Part shown: piece after piece, positions 1 through 11,615 of the stretch
Layout of the letters: each line of letters begins with the position of its first letter
How positions within the stretch are numbered: position 1 is the first letter of the stretch
NCBI GenBank assembly: GCA_030035585.1
Contig: CM057463.1
Location: 138,974,736-139,038,735 of the forward strand
Direction: 5' to 3'
Origin: Dugong dugon
Taxonomy: Eukaryota; Chordata; Mammalia; Sirenia; Dugongidae
DNA: 64,000 bases
Notes under the pieces: model-generated
Database searches by the model: none
What the model was told of the DNA's origin: nothing
Seen by the model: only the letters and a program-made list of their open reading frames with translations
Translations under genes and position numbers: made by a program

Positions 1-128
1 GCGCCTGAGGTCACGCAGCCCTTTGGCCGCGTCCAGCCCTGGCGGAGGTGCATCTGGCTGGGCTGGAAGCGAGCGCGAGGCGGGAGGAGGTGCTGCACTT
101 AACTGGGTCGTGGTTGTTTGAAGGCGGA
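1..128 (+). promoter_or_regulatory. USP53: CpG-dense promoter edge / probable USP53 5' exon end
   Basis: About eleven CpG dinucleotides fall within the first ~125 bases, against near-total CpG depletion in the following kilobases. This looks like the downstream edge of a CpG-island promoter, possibly with the end of a non-coding first exon. It lies 12.6 kb upstream of the USP53 start codon on the same strand, as expected for a gene with a long leader intron. Possible GT donors occur (for example after ggcggag near 45), but none can be chosen without transcript data. The 112-codon open frame starting at 48 runs into repeat sequence and is not a convincing gene. Confidence 0.5.
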
Positions 129-354
129 GATGGGGCAGAATTTGGAGTCCTGATGGGTCACTTAGTGCTTTGGGGACACAAATATTATACTGCCTTGGCG
201 CCTGCTCCTTATTTTATAAGACACTCTTTTCGAGCACACAGCTTTTTAAAGGGGTCGGGATGGTTGTTTCCCTTCTTAAAGAAGAGGGATGATTTGATTA
301 GTGAGGATCTTTGGGCTGGTGGTTTCTGGATGGTAGTAATGATGTTTCGTTCTG

Positions 355-416
355 CTGCGCATAGGGTCGCTGTGAGTCGAAACTGACTCGACGGCACCTA
401 ACAACAACAGCAGCAG
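355..416 (+). repeat. RTE/AfroSINE 3' tail fragment
   Basis: The sequence reads gcatagggtcgctgtgag, then actgactcgacggcacc, then a short aacaacaacagcag tail. It is the terminal ~60 bases shared by the afrotherian RTE LINE and the SINEs it mobilises, cut off at the 5' side. Confidence 0.75.
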
Positions 417-1480
417 TAATGATGTATGAAATTAATGTTTAGCTTCTAAACGGCGGCGTATGGGATATTCACCAAACTACTTTAAACATTGTTGGAGAAC
501 AGGAAGTACTTGCACAGGTGTAACTGGAAGGGTTTCTAAAGCCTGCAATCTGAGCATGTTCTGAGGTTTTGTTATCCCGCCACAAGGTTTTCTTTATCAA
601 TGCGAAGTCTGATTAATGCTTGGGAAATGCACTGCAAGCCTTTGTCAGAAGGCACAGTTTTCCAAATGTTTGCTTATCTGGAAAAAAAAATGCATACAGA
701 GTACATTTGTTTCACAAGTAATTTTCAAGGCTATTTTTTGAGGTAGATTTAACAGTAAATTTAGAAAGTTCTCTGTGATTAGGGTCTTAATCGTTTTTAG
801 TTTAAAGAAAAGCATTGCGAATTTTCACTCTTTAAGAGGAGTAACAAGTGTTAACACAAAATTCTGATCGAAATGAACTTTTGGCTAAATTATATTTACT
901 TGCCAGAAAGAGAAAGTGGGAAGGAAAAAAAAAAAAGAAAGAAAGAACAAAGTTTATTCTGCAGAAGTAGTGTATGATGTATCTGCCATTGTCATAAAAC
1001 AATTCGGAATATTCTCATTGTAGGTAGGAATTAATTAGAATTTGAGAAACAAGATTGTTGCCTTTACTTTACATTTTAGAGACTTAAAATGAGCCTGTTG
1101 AAACCACTTGGCCAGATTTGGGCTCACTGGTGCTAAACAATGAAAGTGATTTATTTAAATTTCTTCATAAATCAAACCCACTGGTAGTTACCTATATTTT
1201 TTCCTACAGTCTAAAAAATAACAAGAGCAGACCTTTTCATTACCCTATGAATTTTTTTAAAAGTATCTTTTTATAAATGTATGTGAATTGGATACAGTTC
1301 ATAGAATTTGAAGCTAACAATCAATTCATTAATACTACTTTCTCTAAAAGATTCAGAACATAGTTTTTAAAAAGATAGCTGTTTTAGTAGGGGCCACACA
1401 TTTCCACCTAGTTTATTTTTTTTCCCTTAAAAAAAGAAAAAGAAAAAATCACAGTACTCTTTAGGATTTCTGTACGTAGT
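417..1480. other. Leader intron, no recognised feature
   Basis: AT-rich non-coding sequence with short A runs near 928-950 and 1430-1447. I see no open frame, tandem repeat or repeat family I can name. Confidence 0.5.
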
Positions 1481-1634
1481 TGGAGACCTGGTGTCGCAGT
1501 GGTTAAGAGCTTGGCTGCTAACCAAAAAGTCAGCAGTTTGAATCCATCAGGTGCGCCTTGGAAACCCTATGGGGCAGTTCTACTTCGTCCTACAGGGTGC
1601 TACGAATTGGGATCGACTCGATGGCAATGAGTTT
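1481..1634 (+). repeat. AfroSINE
   Basis: Near full-length copy: tRNA-like head (gtcgcagtggttaagagc), middle ccctatggggcagttctac, RTE-like tail gggatcgactcgatggcaatg. It lacks a clear A tail. Confidence 0.92.
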
Positions 1635-2181
1635 ATGATTCAAGATCTTTTATATTGCTTAGTGTTAAATGAATGTATATTTTAGTAACTGTGGTATCAA
1701 GAATTTGAAACCATATGGTTTAGAAGTTTATTTTAGTAAGACAGTTTAAAAATGAAAAATTTGATCTGTTTTAAGGTGATACACACTTTTAAAAGCCAAA
1801 ATTGTACTTATTTTCCCTGCTGAAACTGTTTGGAACTTACTCACCTTCTGGGCTGGAGGGGACATTGCTTTACTCTACAACTTTCGAAAACTATGTTTGA
1901 GCTCTTTAAACTGGTAGATAAACTATCCTACAAAGACATTTAGTTACGAAAGTACTTAACAGATAATTGTTTTTTGGTAGTTTTAACTGTAAGATGTTTT
2001 TTAATCATAGAAAGCTAGGTAGCTTATATATTGCATCAAGAAGCATTTTGAACACATAGTCTTGATGTTTAGAGCCAAAAAGATTGTCAGTCTAGCCTAC
2101 TCTTGCTCATGAGTGTTGGCTTGAGAGAGGAAGTGTGCTAATTTATGTCATTTTTGAAGAGCTAGCCAGAAATTTTCTACC
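1635..2181. other. Leader intron, no recognised feature
   Basis: Non-coding AT-rich DNA between the SINE and the RTE LINE 5' end. Nothing further recognised. Confidence 0.45.
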
Positions 2182-4547
2182 ACACGTCTTGTCAGTTTGT
2201 TCTACTGTGGTTGTGTGGTGCTGTGATGCTGGAAGCTGTTTCAGATATTTCAAATACCAGCAGGGTCACCCATGGTGGACAGGTTTTAGTGGAGTTTCCA
2301 GACTAAGATATACTAGGAAAAAAGACCTGGCGGTCTCCTTCTGAAAAAACTGGCCAGTGAAAACCTTGTGGCAGTGGAACATTGTCTGGTGTAGTGCCGG
2401 AAGATGAGCCCCTCAGGTTGGAAGGCACTCAAAATACGACTAGGAAAGAGCTGCCTCCTCAAAGTAGAGTCAACCTTAAGGATGTGGGTGGAATAAAGTT
2501 TTTAGGACCTTCATTTGCTGGTGTGGCATGACTCAAAATGAGAAGAAACAGCTGCAAACATCCATTAATAATCAGAACGTAGAATGTACAAAGTATGAAT
2601 CTAGGAAAATTGGAAGTCATCAAAAATGAAATGGAACACATAAAGATTGATATCCTAGGCATTAGTGAGCTGAAATGGGCAGGTATTGGCCATTTTGAAT
2701 TGGACAATCATATGGTCTCCTATTCCAAGAATGGCAAATTGAAGAGAAATGGCATCACATTCATTGTCAAAAAGAAAATCTCAAGATCCATCCTGAAGTA
2801 CAATGCTGTCAGTAGGATAATGTCCATATGCCTACAAGGAACACCAGTTAATATGACTATTATTCAAATTTACGCACCAACCGCTAATGCTAAAGATGAA
2901 CAAATTGAAGACTTTTACCAACTTCTGCAGCCTGAAATTGATCAAACATGCCATCAAGATGCATTGATAATTACTGGTGATTGTAATGCAAAAGTTAGAA
3001 ACCAAGAAGGATTGTTAGTTGGAGGCTATGTCCTTGCTGATAGAAACAACACTGGAGATTGTAGAACAGAATTTTGCAAGACCAACGACTTCTTCATTGC
3101 AAATACCTCTTTTCAACAACATAAATGGTGACTATACACATGGACCTCACCATATGGACTACAGAGGAATCAAATCAACTACATCTGTGGAAAAAGATGA
3201 TGGAGAAGCTCAGTATCGTCAGTTAGAACACAGCCAGGGGCTGACTGCAGAACAGACCATCAGTTGCTCTTATGCAAGTTCAAATTGAAGCTGAAAAAAA
3301 TTAAAACAAGTCCATGAGAGCCAGAGTATGACCTTGAGCATATCGCACCTGAATTTGGAGACTATCTCAAGAGTGACTGAAGACCAAATGAGTTGTGGAA
3401 GGACATCAAGGACATCGTACATGAAAAAAGCAAAAAGTCATTAAAAGAAAAGAAAGGAAAGATCAAAATGGATGTCAGAAGAGACTGGAACTTGCTATTG
3501 AACATCGAGTAGCTAAAGCGAAAGGAAAAAATGATCATGTAAAAGAGCTGAACAGAAAATTTCAAAATTTCAAAGCGTGGCTCGAGAAGACAAAGTTTTG
3601 TAATGACATGTGCCAAGACCTGGAGTTAGAAAACCAAAAGGGAAGAACACACTTGGCATTTCTCAAGATGAAAGAACTGAAGAAAAATTCAAGCCTGGAG
3701 TTGCAATATTGAATGATTCTATGTGCAAAATACTGAACGGCACAGGAAGCATCAAAAGAAGATGGAAGGAATACACAGAGTAACTGTACCAAAAAGAATT
3801 GGTCAGTGTTCAGTCGTGAACTGATGGTACTGAAGAAATTCAGTCTGCACTGAAGGCATTGGCAAAAAACAAGCCTCCAGAAATTGACAGAATACCAACT
3901 GAGATGCTTCAACAAACAGATGCAGTGCTGGAGGTGTTCACTCATGTATGCCAGGAAATTTGGAAGGCAGATACCTGTCCAAATGACTGGAAGAGATCCA
4001 TATTTGTGCCCATTCTGAAGAAAGGTGATCCAACGGAATGCAAAATTATCAAACAATATCATTAATATCACACATAAGTAAAATTTTGCTGAAGATCACT
4101 CAAAAACGGTTGCAGCAGTACTTTGACAGGGAACTGCCAGAATTTCAAGCTGGATTCAGAAGAGGAGATGAAATGAGGGATACCATTGCTGATGTCAGAT
4201 GGATCTAGGCTGAAAGCAAAAAATACCAGAAAGTTGTTTACCTGTGTTTTATTGACTATGCAAAGGAATTTCACTGTGTGGATAGTAACAAATTATAGAT
4301 AACATTCAGAAGAATGAGAGTTCCAGAACACCTAGTTATGCTCATACAGAACCTGTATATAGACCAAGATGCAATTGTTCGAACAGAACGAGGGTATAGA
4401 ATACTGTGTGGTTTTAAATCATGAAAGGTGTGATCAGGGTTATATTCTTTCACCATACTTAGTCAGTCTGTATGCTTAATGGATAATCCAAGAAGCAGGA
4501 CTATATGAAGAAGTATGGGGCTCAGGATTAGTGGAAGACTCATTAAA
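2182..4547 (+). mobile_element. RTE/BovB-type LINE (RTE1-like), 5' UTR through part of RT, 3'-truncated
   Basis: The element begins near the cttgtcagtttgt motif, also seen at the 5' end of the minus-strand copy at 10.5-10.8 kb. The 5' UTR runs to ~2594. The endonuclease domain is encoded from 2595 (MNLGKLEVIKNEM..., with DILGISELKW and ITGDCNAK apurinic-endonuclease motifs) and goes out of frame after 3131. The reverse transcriptase start (AKNKPPEIDRIPTEML, FVPILKKGD) is seen at 3859-4065 in another frame. Multiple stops and shifts mean it is dead. Similarity stops near ggaagactcatta (~4547), so the rest of RT and the 3' end are missing. Confidence 0.85.
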
Positions 4548-4594
4548 TACCCATTACAATAGCTTAAATTTAAAAGACTAACAATAACAATTGT

Positions 4595-5049
4595 TGGTGA
4601 GGATGTGGAGGAAATACAACTCTCATACATGACTAGTAGTAATCTAAAATTGTGTAGTCCCTTTGGTAAACACTTTGGCAGTATCTTATAAAGTTAAACA
4701 TTCACTTCCAATACATCCCACTAATTCCACATATGTCCACGGAAGCACTTGCGCGTGAATGTTCATGGCTACCTTGTTCATAATAACCCCACACTGGAAA
4801 CAAGCCAAATACCTATCTACTAGTAAGTGGATAAACAAATTTTGGTATATCCATGTAATAGAATATTGCTCATTAATTAAAAAGTAATGCAGTACTGATT
4901 TCTGCAATAATACAGATGAAATTCAGAAGTATTACACTAAGTGAAAGAATCTGGACACAAATGATTATATGATTCTGTTTGTGTGAAATTCTAGAAAAGT
5001 TAACACTGTTGTGATAGAAAACAGATCGGTGGTTGCTTGGGGTTGGGTA
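4595..5049 (+). mobile_element. Old L1 (L1M-type) ORF2 3' part and 3' UTR
   Basis: Decayed ORF2 C-terminal signature: ttggtgaggatgtgg, then cactttggcagtatc, then taccttgttcataataa and caaatacctatctac. These are in the order expected of the L1 3' region. No target duplication found. Confidence 0.7.
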
Positions 5050-5620
5050 TATTAGTTTTCTATTGCATAACAAATTACCACACATTTAGCAGCCTAAAAA
5101 GTACCCATGTTATTTCACATTTATTGGGTTAGAAGTCAGTTGAGTTGTCTGCTTTGATGTCTCACAAGACCAAAGACAAAGTATTAGATGGGCTGGCTTC
5201 TTACCTGGAGACCCTAGAGAATAATCTGCTTTCACGCTCATTCAGATTGATGGCAGAATTGATTGCCTTGTGGTTGTAGGACTGAAGTCCCCATTTCCTT
5301 GCTGACTCTCATCTGGGACATGTTCTCTGCTTCAAAAGACCACCCACTTTCCTTTTCAGATATTCTTCAAAGCATCAATAGCACTTCGAGATACAGTAAA
5401 ACTTGTGAAAGCCATAATCTGTGTAAGGCGGAAACCTGTCAGAGAAGGAAAATTCAAGTATTTTCCACTAATAGAGATAGAAAAGTGGTAAGACTACATC
5501 CTGTCAAAGGCAGAAAACTTGGGAAACTCAGAAAAACAAAGCAGTCCCGTCAAGTTCCAGCTGTCACAGGTTTCACTGTATTATAACATGTGACCTCTTC
5601 TAGGAAGCCTTTTCTGCTTC
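5050..5620 (-). mobile_element. LTR fossil, ERVL/MaLR-like, interrupted by a TA-flanked miniature element
   Basis: The left edge reads tattagttttctattgc and then aacaaattaccac. This is the reversed 3' end typical of MaLR-like LTRs, and the continuation is consistent to ~5391. The body is split by the inverted-repeat element at 5394-5578. It is highly decayed and ancient; the exact family is uncertain. Confidence 0.4.
5394..5578 (-). mobile_element. TA-flanked inverted-repeat MITE, copy 1 of 3
   Basis: 185 bp, flanked by TA at both ends. It starts cagtaaaacttgtgaaagc and ends with the reverse complement of cagtgaaacctgtgacagc. It is inverted relative to copies at 35527-35712 and 57673-57852. 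TA targets and CAGT termini fit a Tc1/mariner-class (Tigger-like) non-autonomous element. Confidence 0.7.
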
Positions 5621-5639
5621 CACACTGATCTGATGCTGT

Positions 5640-6700
5640 AACGTGCATACCTCTGACTATTTATCCACATATTTTGTTCTTTTTTCTTTGGACCCCAACT
5701 GCACAGGAAAGTATTTTAATTATTTCTGACACTGCTCAGTTGTCCAGCCTATGTTTTATTCCACATTTTGCTTATCTCTGCTATTAGTAATCCACATCTA
5801 AATTGCTAGTTTTTTCTAACTTCAAACAATGCATATTGCCTTCTTATGGGTTTGTGCCAAAGATCCTGTACCCTGGGGCAGAATTCTAGGCTTTAAGGTA
5901 TGAATATTCTTAATTTTACTGAGTGGTGCTAGAGTTTTCTCCAGAATGATTACCTCATTTTTCAGTCCCACCAGTAGTGCCTGAAGGGTTCTGCTTTCCC
6001 TACATTGCAAACTCTTGGTTTTATTATTGCCAGCTTGATGGGTATAAAGTGGTATTATGTTTTAACTTGCAACTTGCTTAAGTTGAAATATCTCTCTATA
6101 TTTGTTAGCCATTTGAGCTTCCCCTTCTTTGAATTGCCTACATGTAGTCTCTGCCTGTCTTTCTATTGTATAATTTGTCTTTTCTTTTTTTTCTCCTAAT
6201 CTGAAGGAGTTCCTTGTATATTCTAGATATTAATCAATTTCTCTGGGTTATAGTTATTGCAGTAACCTCATCCTATCCTGGACTTTTTTTTGGGGGGTAG
6301 GGGTAGATATTTTCTTGATTATTATTGTAGTCCCTTGGGTTGGACTGATTTATATTCATTCTCTCTTGTTTTCTAATGTATTCAAAACTTTAAGTTTTCC
6401 TTTGGTATTTTAGCAGCATCCTATAAATTTATTGTGTAGGGCTTTAATTGTCATTCAGATCAATGTATTTAATAATGTTTCCTATGTTTTTTATCTTTAA
6501 CCAAAGGGTTATTTAGTTTGTTGTTACTCACTTCTAATTCATATTAAAGAATAGTCTGTATGATGATAATTTTGGTGGGGATTTATTGAGGTTTCCTTTC
6601 AGCCTAGTATACAGTTGATATTTGCATTTGTTCTAGGCTTGTTGTAAAAGAATGTGTTTTCTTTGGGGTACTGTCTTTTTATTTTTAATTTTCTGTATCT
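5640..6700 (-). mobile_element. Old L1M, minus strand
   Basis: L1-type minus-strand wording throughout: gtcccaccagtagtgcc, ttgatgggtataaagtgg, gaaggagttccttgtat and tattaatcaatttctctggg. Subfamily not assigned; edges approximate. Confidence 0.55.
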
Positions 6701-6712
6701 AAGCTCATGTTT

Positions 6713-6876
6713 TGGAGTGCTGGTGGCACAGTGGTTAAGAGCTGGGCTGCTAACCAAAAGGTGTGCAGTTCAAATTCATGAGCTGTTCCCTGGAAACACT
6801 ATGGAGCCATTCTACTCTGTCCTATAGGGTCGCTATGAGTCAGAATTGACGGCAGCGGATTTTTTTTTTTTTTTAA
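6713..6876 (+). repeat. AfroSINE
   Basis: Head ggtggcacagtggttaag, middle tctactctgtcctat, tail cgctatgagtcagaattgac, then a 12-base T run in place of the usual GT-rich tail. Confidence 0.9.
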
Positions 6877-6959
6877 AGTTTATGTTTTACAGCTTCATAT
6901 TCATTTTTAAATCAATTTTATCTGATCCTGAAATTGCTGTGTCAGATTTCTTGGTTTAT

Positions 6960-7480
6960 GCTTGACTGGTATGTCTTTTTTGTTTTAATTTTTTATTTTG
7001 TGTGTGTATACACATACTCATACAACTTTATATAGTGCATAGATATGATTAACAAACATACTATAGTTTTTTATTGCAGGCTTTTTTCCACTTTTATTTT
7101 CTATCTTAGCTATCCATTCCCATTCCAACTACAAATGTATGTATTTTTCATGCGCAGATGATCATATAAAGCATATATCTTTTCACACTTAGATTGTTTT
7201 ACCAAAATGGGATCATATTAAGTTTCTGCATCTTGCCTTTGTCACTCAGAACCCCCTATTATGCAGTCATGTCCCTATTGATGGGCATTCACTTTGTTTC
7301 CTTTTTTACTACTAATACCTAATGTGTTTCATTAAAACAGTACTTTTATTTCCATGGGATAAAGTCTCAGGATTGGGATTTTGGGGTTGAATTCTGTTTG
7401 TTTTTTAATTTTAGTAGTAGTTTCCAGGTTGCTATAGTATTGCCAGAAGGGTATAATAGTATAACTACATTTTTTTATTA
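6960..7480 (-). mobile_element. Old L1M 3' UTR, minus strand
   Basis: The gttttaccaaaatggg motif, then catcttgcctttgtcac and gatgggcattcactttg, are L1M 3'-region signatures read on the opposite strand. Confidence 0.55.
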
Positions 7481-7489
7481 ATCAGCAAT

Positions 7490-8060
7490 GAAGAACGTGC
7501 TTCTTGCTATACCTTCAATTTGCTCTTTCCCATACACAGTTTTCCCTATTAACATTTTACATTAGTGCATTTGTTACAATTGATGAATGCATGTTGATAT
7601 ATTATGATCCATACAGATTATAATCCATAGTTTACATTAGAATTCACTCTTCTTCTTGTACAGTTTTATGGCTTTTGACAAATGTATAATGCCATGTAGC
7701 CGCCATCATAGTATCAGACAGAATAGTTTTACTGCCCTAAAAATCCCGTGTTTCACTTATTAATCCCTCTACCCTTTCCCCCCTTCCCCACGTTCCCTCA
7801 TCCTCCAACAGCCATTGATCTTTTTACTGTCTCTATATTTTGCCTTTTCCAGAATGTCGTATAGTTGGAATCATACTGTGTATAGCTTTTTCCAGACTAG
7901 CTTCTTTCTCCTTAAATATATATTTAAGGTTTAAGTGGTATTCTTTAACAGTTCTTTTGGCTGCTTATCTATCTCTTCTTTTTCCTTTAATCAGGGTTGT
8001 GAAGCTTTTGTCTATTGTATTTGTATTAGTTTTAGATTTATTTGTTTTTATTCTGTTGTT
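7490..8060 (-). mobile_element. Old L1M (L1ME/L1M4-like) 3' part, minus strand
   Basis: Diagnostic runs are ttttgacaaatgtataatg, catcatagtatcagacag, agccattgatctttttac and ccttttccagaatgtcg. The small open frame 7840-8100 is a product of this block, not a gene. Confidence 0.65.
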
Positions 8061-9300
8061 GCCTGTTAATGGACTAGAATCACGTCCGTCCCCCGTTTAA
8101 AGTTTTACAATTTTCATCTTACTTCTCCTTCCTCACATCATGTTTGGATTTTTGAGTTATCCTGTTTGTCTGAGTTTTTCACTTTTTAATTTTGTGGAAT
8201 TCATAGTCATTTCTAAAAGTATTTACTCAATATCCTTTTTTCCTCTCTGGGAAATCCTCTTAGATAGATATTGGCACTTTTAAATATTTCATCCATGTCT
8301 TTTAACTTTTAAAAAATATTTAAACGTTCCACCTTTCTGTTTCTTCTTTAATGCTTTATAAGAGACTGTCTTGCTCTAAACTTATTGCTTGCTTTTGAGG
8401 TCTTCCTCTCTGTTCAATTTGCTAGTTAACCCATCCTTTGAATTTTTCAGTATTTTATATAGGGGTGTGTTTGTGTATGTGTACTCATTATCTTCAGTTG
8501 ATGGATATTTATTAGATTTATTTTAAATTTGTGTTCCCTTTGGTCTTTTAATTCTGCTTCTTATGGTATAGATTGTTTCAGGTTGTTGCCCTTCTCTCAT
8601 CTGGCTTGTACTCTGCCAGCATCTGGTTATTTTTTTCCAGGGAATACAAAGTTATAAGCCAGTTATATTTACCTAGGAAGAAGGGTGAAAGACTAGCCTC
8701 TAATATGTGTCTTTATAAGATTTCAGAGAATAGAAGTGGGGGTGGAGGGGCTTGATTTGGGGTGATGCAATTTGAGGGTTGATTCCAAAAAGAAAGTTCC
8801 TGTTGCCCTGCCCAGGGGCATGCTTTTCTTCAGATCTTGCTGTACTCTGTTTTATTTGTGGCATGTGGGTGAGGACAGAACACGTAGCCTTCCTGGTCAC
8901 CTGTTCTTGTTACCACTCCCCAAACCTACCCAAACCATCTGGGTTGCAGTGCCTTCTTGATGTTATAATCTCCTTCACCCTCCACGTGGTGCTCCGTTGG
9001 TATCAGAGCTTTCCTGTCTCATCGTGTTGTTTGGGTCAGGGCAATGTGAGGAACGGAAAGGGGCACAACTAGAAAGATCTTTCCCAGTGTGTAACACTTG
9101 ATCCCTTCCATCTCTTGGCTGCCGTTTCCCTCCTGCTCTTAGAAGCCAGTCACTTTTGGCGTCCCCAGATTTTCTCCGTTTCTCCCTTTTGCTTCTGTGT
9201 AATCTCCAGAGTTGGGTTGGAAGGAGGGAGCTGGGAGCACATACTAGTTTGACATCTTGTGCAGGAATAGAAGCCACAATATTTTATAACTATCTGTGTC
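8061..9300. other. Leader intron, unassigned (possibly old L1 5' sequence)
   Basis: T-rich to 8560, then more balanced sequence to 9290, including overlapping short frames on both strands at 8770-9280. None has a recognisable protein, and the wording resembles decayed L1 5' regions. No gene is called. Confidence 0.4.
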
Positions 9301-9504
9301 TGTTGTTAGTTGCCGTTGAGTTGATTCCGACTCATGATGACCCCGTATCTACAGAGTAGAACTGCTCTATAGAGGTTTCAAGGCTGTGACCTATTGGAAG
9401 CAGATCACCAGGCCTGTCTTCTGAGGTACCTCTAGGTGGGTTTAAACCTCCAACCTTTCAGTTAGTAGTTGAGTGTTTAACCATTGGCACCACCCAGGGT
9501 CTCC
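9301..9504 (-). repeat. AfroSINE (long-body subfamily), minus
   Basis: Begins gttgccgttgagttgattcc (tail reversed) and ends accacccagggtctcc (head reversed). The body includes the extended segment aagcagatcaccaggcct. Confidence 0.92.
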
Positions 9505-9750
9505 TTTAATTGTGTCTGTACACCTCATCAAACTAAGCTCCTCAAGGGCAGGTATTGTCTCGTATACCTTCACACAGTTCTTGATACAGACTTGGTGCCT
9601 CATAAAAGGATTCTTCCATTAAAAAAAAAGAAAAGAATTTACTACCAATTCAGAGCTCTCTTAATGATGTAAAACATTGCTAAATTTATTTTTTAAAAAT
9701 TTTTTTTTTTTTTCCTGTGAAAGGTTTCAGGATCATTTAGATCACTTTAA

Positions 9751-9888
9751 GCCAAAAACCCATTGTCGTCAAGTAAATTCCTATGGTGACGCTATATGAC
9801 AGAGTAGAACTGCCCCATAGGGTTTCTAAGGAAGCAGCTCGTGGATTTGGACAGCCAGTCTCTTAACCACTGTGCCACCAGGGCTGTA
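9751..9888 (-). repeat. AfroSINE, minus
   Basis: aaaacccattgtcgtcaag through actgtgccaccagggct. It has an internal loss relative to the neighbouring copy. Confidence 0.88.
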
Positions 9889-9924
9889 CTTTAGAGAAGG
9901 TTAAAAGAAGACAACTAACATAAT

Positions 9925-10857
9925 ATGTTATTGTCATTAGATGCCATTGAGTTGGTTCCAACTCATAGCAACCTCATGTACAACAGAACAGAATGAAACA
10001 CTGCCCACTCCTGTGCTGTCTTAGTCCTCTAATGCTGCTGTAACAGAAATACCACAAGTGGATGGCTTTAACAAAGAAAAATTTATTTTCTTACAGTCTA
10101 GTAGGCTAGAGGTCCAAATTCAGAGTGTCATCTCCAAGGGAAGGCTTTCTCTCTCCGTTGGCTCTGGAGGAAGGTCCTTCTCATCAATCTTCCCCTGGAC
10201 TAGGAGCTTCTCCACGCAGGAACCCTGGGTCCAAAGGATGCACTCTGTTCCCGGTGCTGCTTTCTTAGTGGTTTAGGTCCCCATGTCTCCTGCTCGCTTC
10301 TCTTTTTTATATCACAAAAGAGATTGGCTCAAGACACTGTCTAATCTTGTAGGCCTCATCCATAAAACTGCTGCTAATCCATCTCATTAACATAGTGATA
10401 GGATTTACAACACATAGGGAAATCACATCAGATGACAAAATAGTAGACAGTCATACAATACTGGGAATCATGACCTAGTCAAGTTGACAGATATTTTTGG
10501 TGGACACAATTCAATCCGTGACATGTGCCATCCTCACAGTCAATGCTATGTTTGAGTCCATTGTTGCAGCCACTTTTGAATGCCTTCAAGCCTTAGGGGC
10601 TCATCTTCCACCGCTACATCAGACAATGTTCTGCTGCTATTCACAAGGTTTTCACTGACCAATGTTTTTAGAAATAGATTGCCAGGTCTTTCTTCCTCAT
10701 CTGTCTTAGTCTGGAAGCTTCCCTGAAACCTGTCCACCATGGGTGACCCTGCTGGTATTTGAAATACTGGTGACGTGTCTTCCAGCATCACAGCAACATG
10801 CAAGCCACCACAATACAACAAACTGACAGATATGATACAGTGTTTTATAATTCTCAA
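9925..10857 (-). mobile_element. Internally deleted RTE LINE (5' UTR fused to 3' end), split by a solo LTR
   Basis: Read on the minus strand, the RTE 5' UTR (same wording as 2190-2430) runs to ggcattcaaaa and joins directly to the RTE 3' terminus (gtggctgcaacaatgg). That terminus continues across the LTR to the acctcatgtacaacag / gagttggttccaactc end. Both ORFs are missing. The LTR at 10017-10523 interrupts it with a tgtgc duplication. This may be a non-autonomous RTE subfamily or a one-off deletion. Confidence 0.75.
10017..10523 (-). mobile_element. Solo LTR, ERVL-MaLR type (MLT1/MST-like)
   Basis: 507 bp with LTR-type TG/CA ends (tgtcttag ... cgtgaca on the + strand). It is flanked by the 5-bp direct repeat tgtgc (10012-10016 and 10524-10528), as is usual for ERVL-class insertions. 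It is clearly the same family as 60131-60645. It is a lone LTR with no internal region, and it is younger than the RTE derivative it sits in. Confidence 0.8.
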
Positions 10858-10879
10858 AACATTTAATCTGTGTGCGATA

Positions 10880-11030
10880 AGCAGAGCTGTTATTGTTATA
10901 TCCCCATTTTTTAAGTGAAGAAGCTGTGAATCAGAGATGACAAGAATTTGTTTAAGACCAAGCAGCTAATAAGTCATAAGGCTGGGCCTGAAAATGGTCT
11001 TCTGACTTCAGTTCTTTAGGTCTGAGGCTT
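10880..11030 (-). repeat. MIR, minus
   Basis: Reversed MIR core: tatatccccattttttaag, then gaatcagagatgac and ccaagcagctaataagtc. Decayed. Confidence 0.65.
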
Positions 11031-11109
11031 ATTCTTTGCTCCTTATTACCTCCATCTTAGTGGGTATTTGATCAATGATATTGAACTGACCTATGCCATT
11101 CTGCCTATC

Positions 11110-11615
11110 ATCTTTTTGTGCCGTGAAAATGAAACTCCAGTGACTTGCCATTTATCCAGGGCTTGCTAATACCTACATGATCTGTCCCTTTTCCATCCTC
11201 TCTCTTCATCTTCTCTGTCCCTTGTTCACAGCTTTGCTCACATTTCTTCTGCCGCGCTAGGCTTCTGACTATTCCACCAACATACAAGGCATGCTCCAAC
11301 CTCAGAATCTTTGAAGTTACTGTTCACTGTGCTTGGAATGCCTTTTGATGGCTTCTTAATCTCCTTCAAGTCTGTGTGCAAAGGTAACCTTCCTTGACTA
11401 TCCTATTTACAATTGCAGACCGTCCCACATGATACACACTTCAATCACCCTTCCTTGCATTGCTTTTCCCCCAGCACTTAACACATAACCCTTCTAGTAC
11501 ACTATATAATTTACTATTCATTGTGTTATTGTTGGCCTTTTCTCACAATAATGTTTGTTCCAGTGCCTGGCACAGTACAAGGCTCAATAAATGTTGGTCG
11601 AATGAGTGAAAGAAG
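11110..11615 (+). mobile_element. L2 LINE 3' end
   Basis: Typical L2 3' wording: cttggaatgccttttg, ccttccttgactatcc, gtgcctggcacagtac and the terminal ctcaataaatgttggtc with gaatgagtga. Confidence 0.75.

Noticed and set aside
48-386. 112-codon open frame near the window start
   Set aside because: It runs from CpG-rich sequence into a SINE/RTE tail, has no family match and no coding bias.
3562-4071. 169-codon minus-strand frame
   Set aside because: It is the antisense shadow of the RTE reverse transcriptase region.
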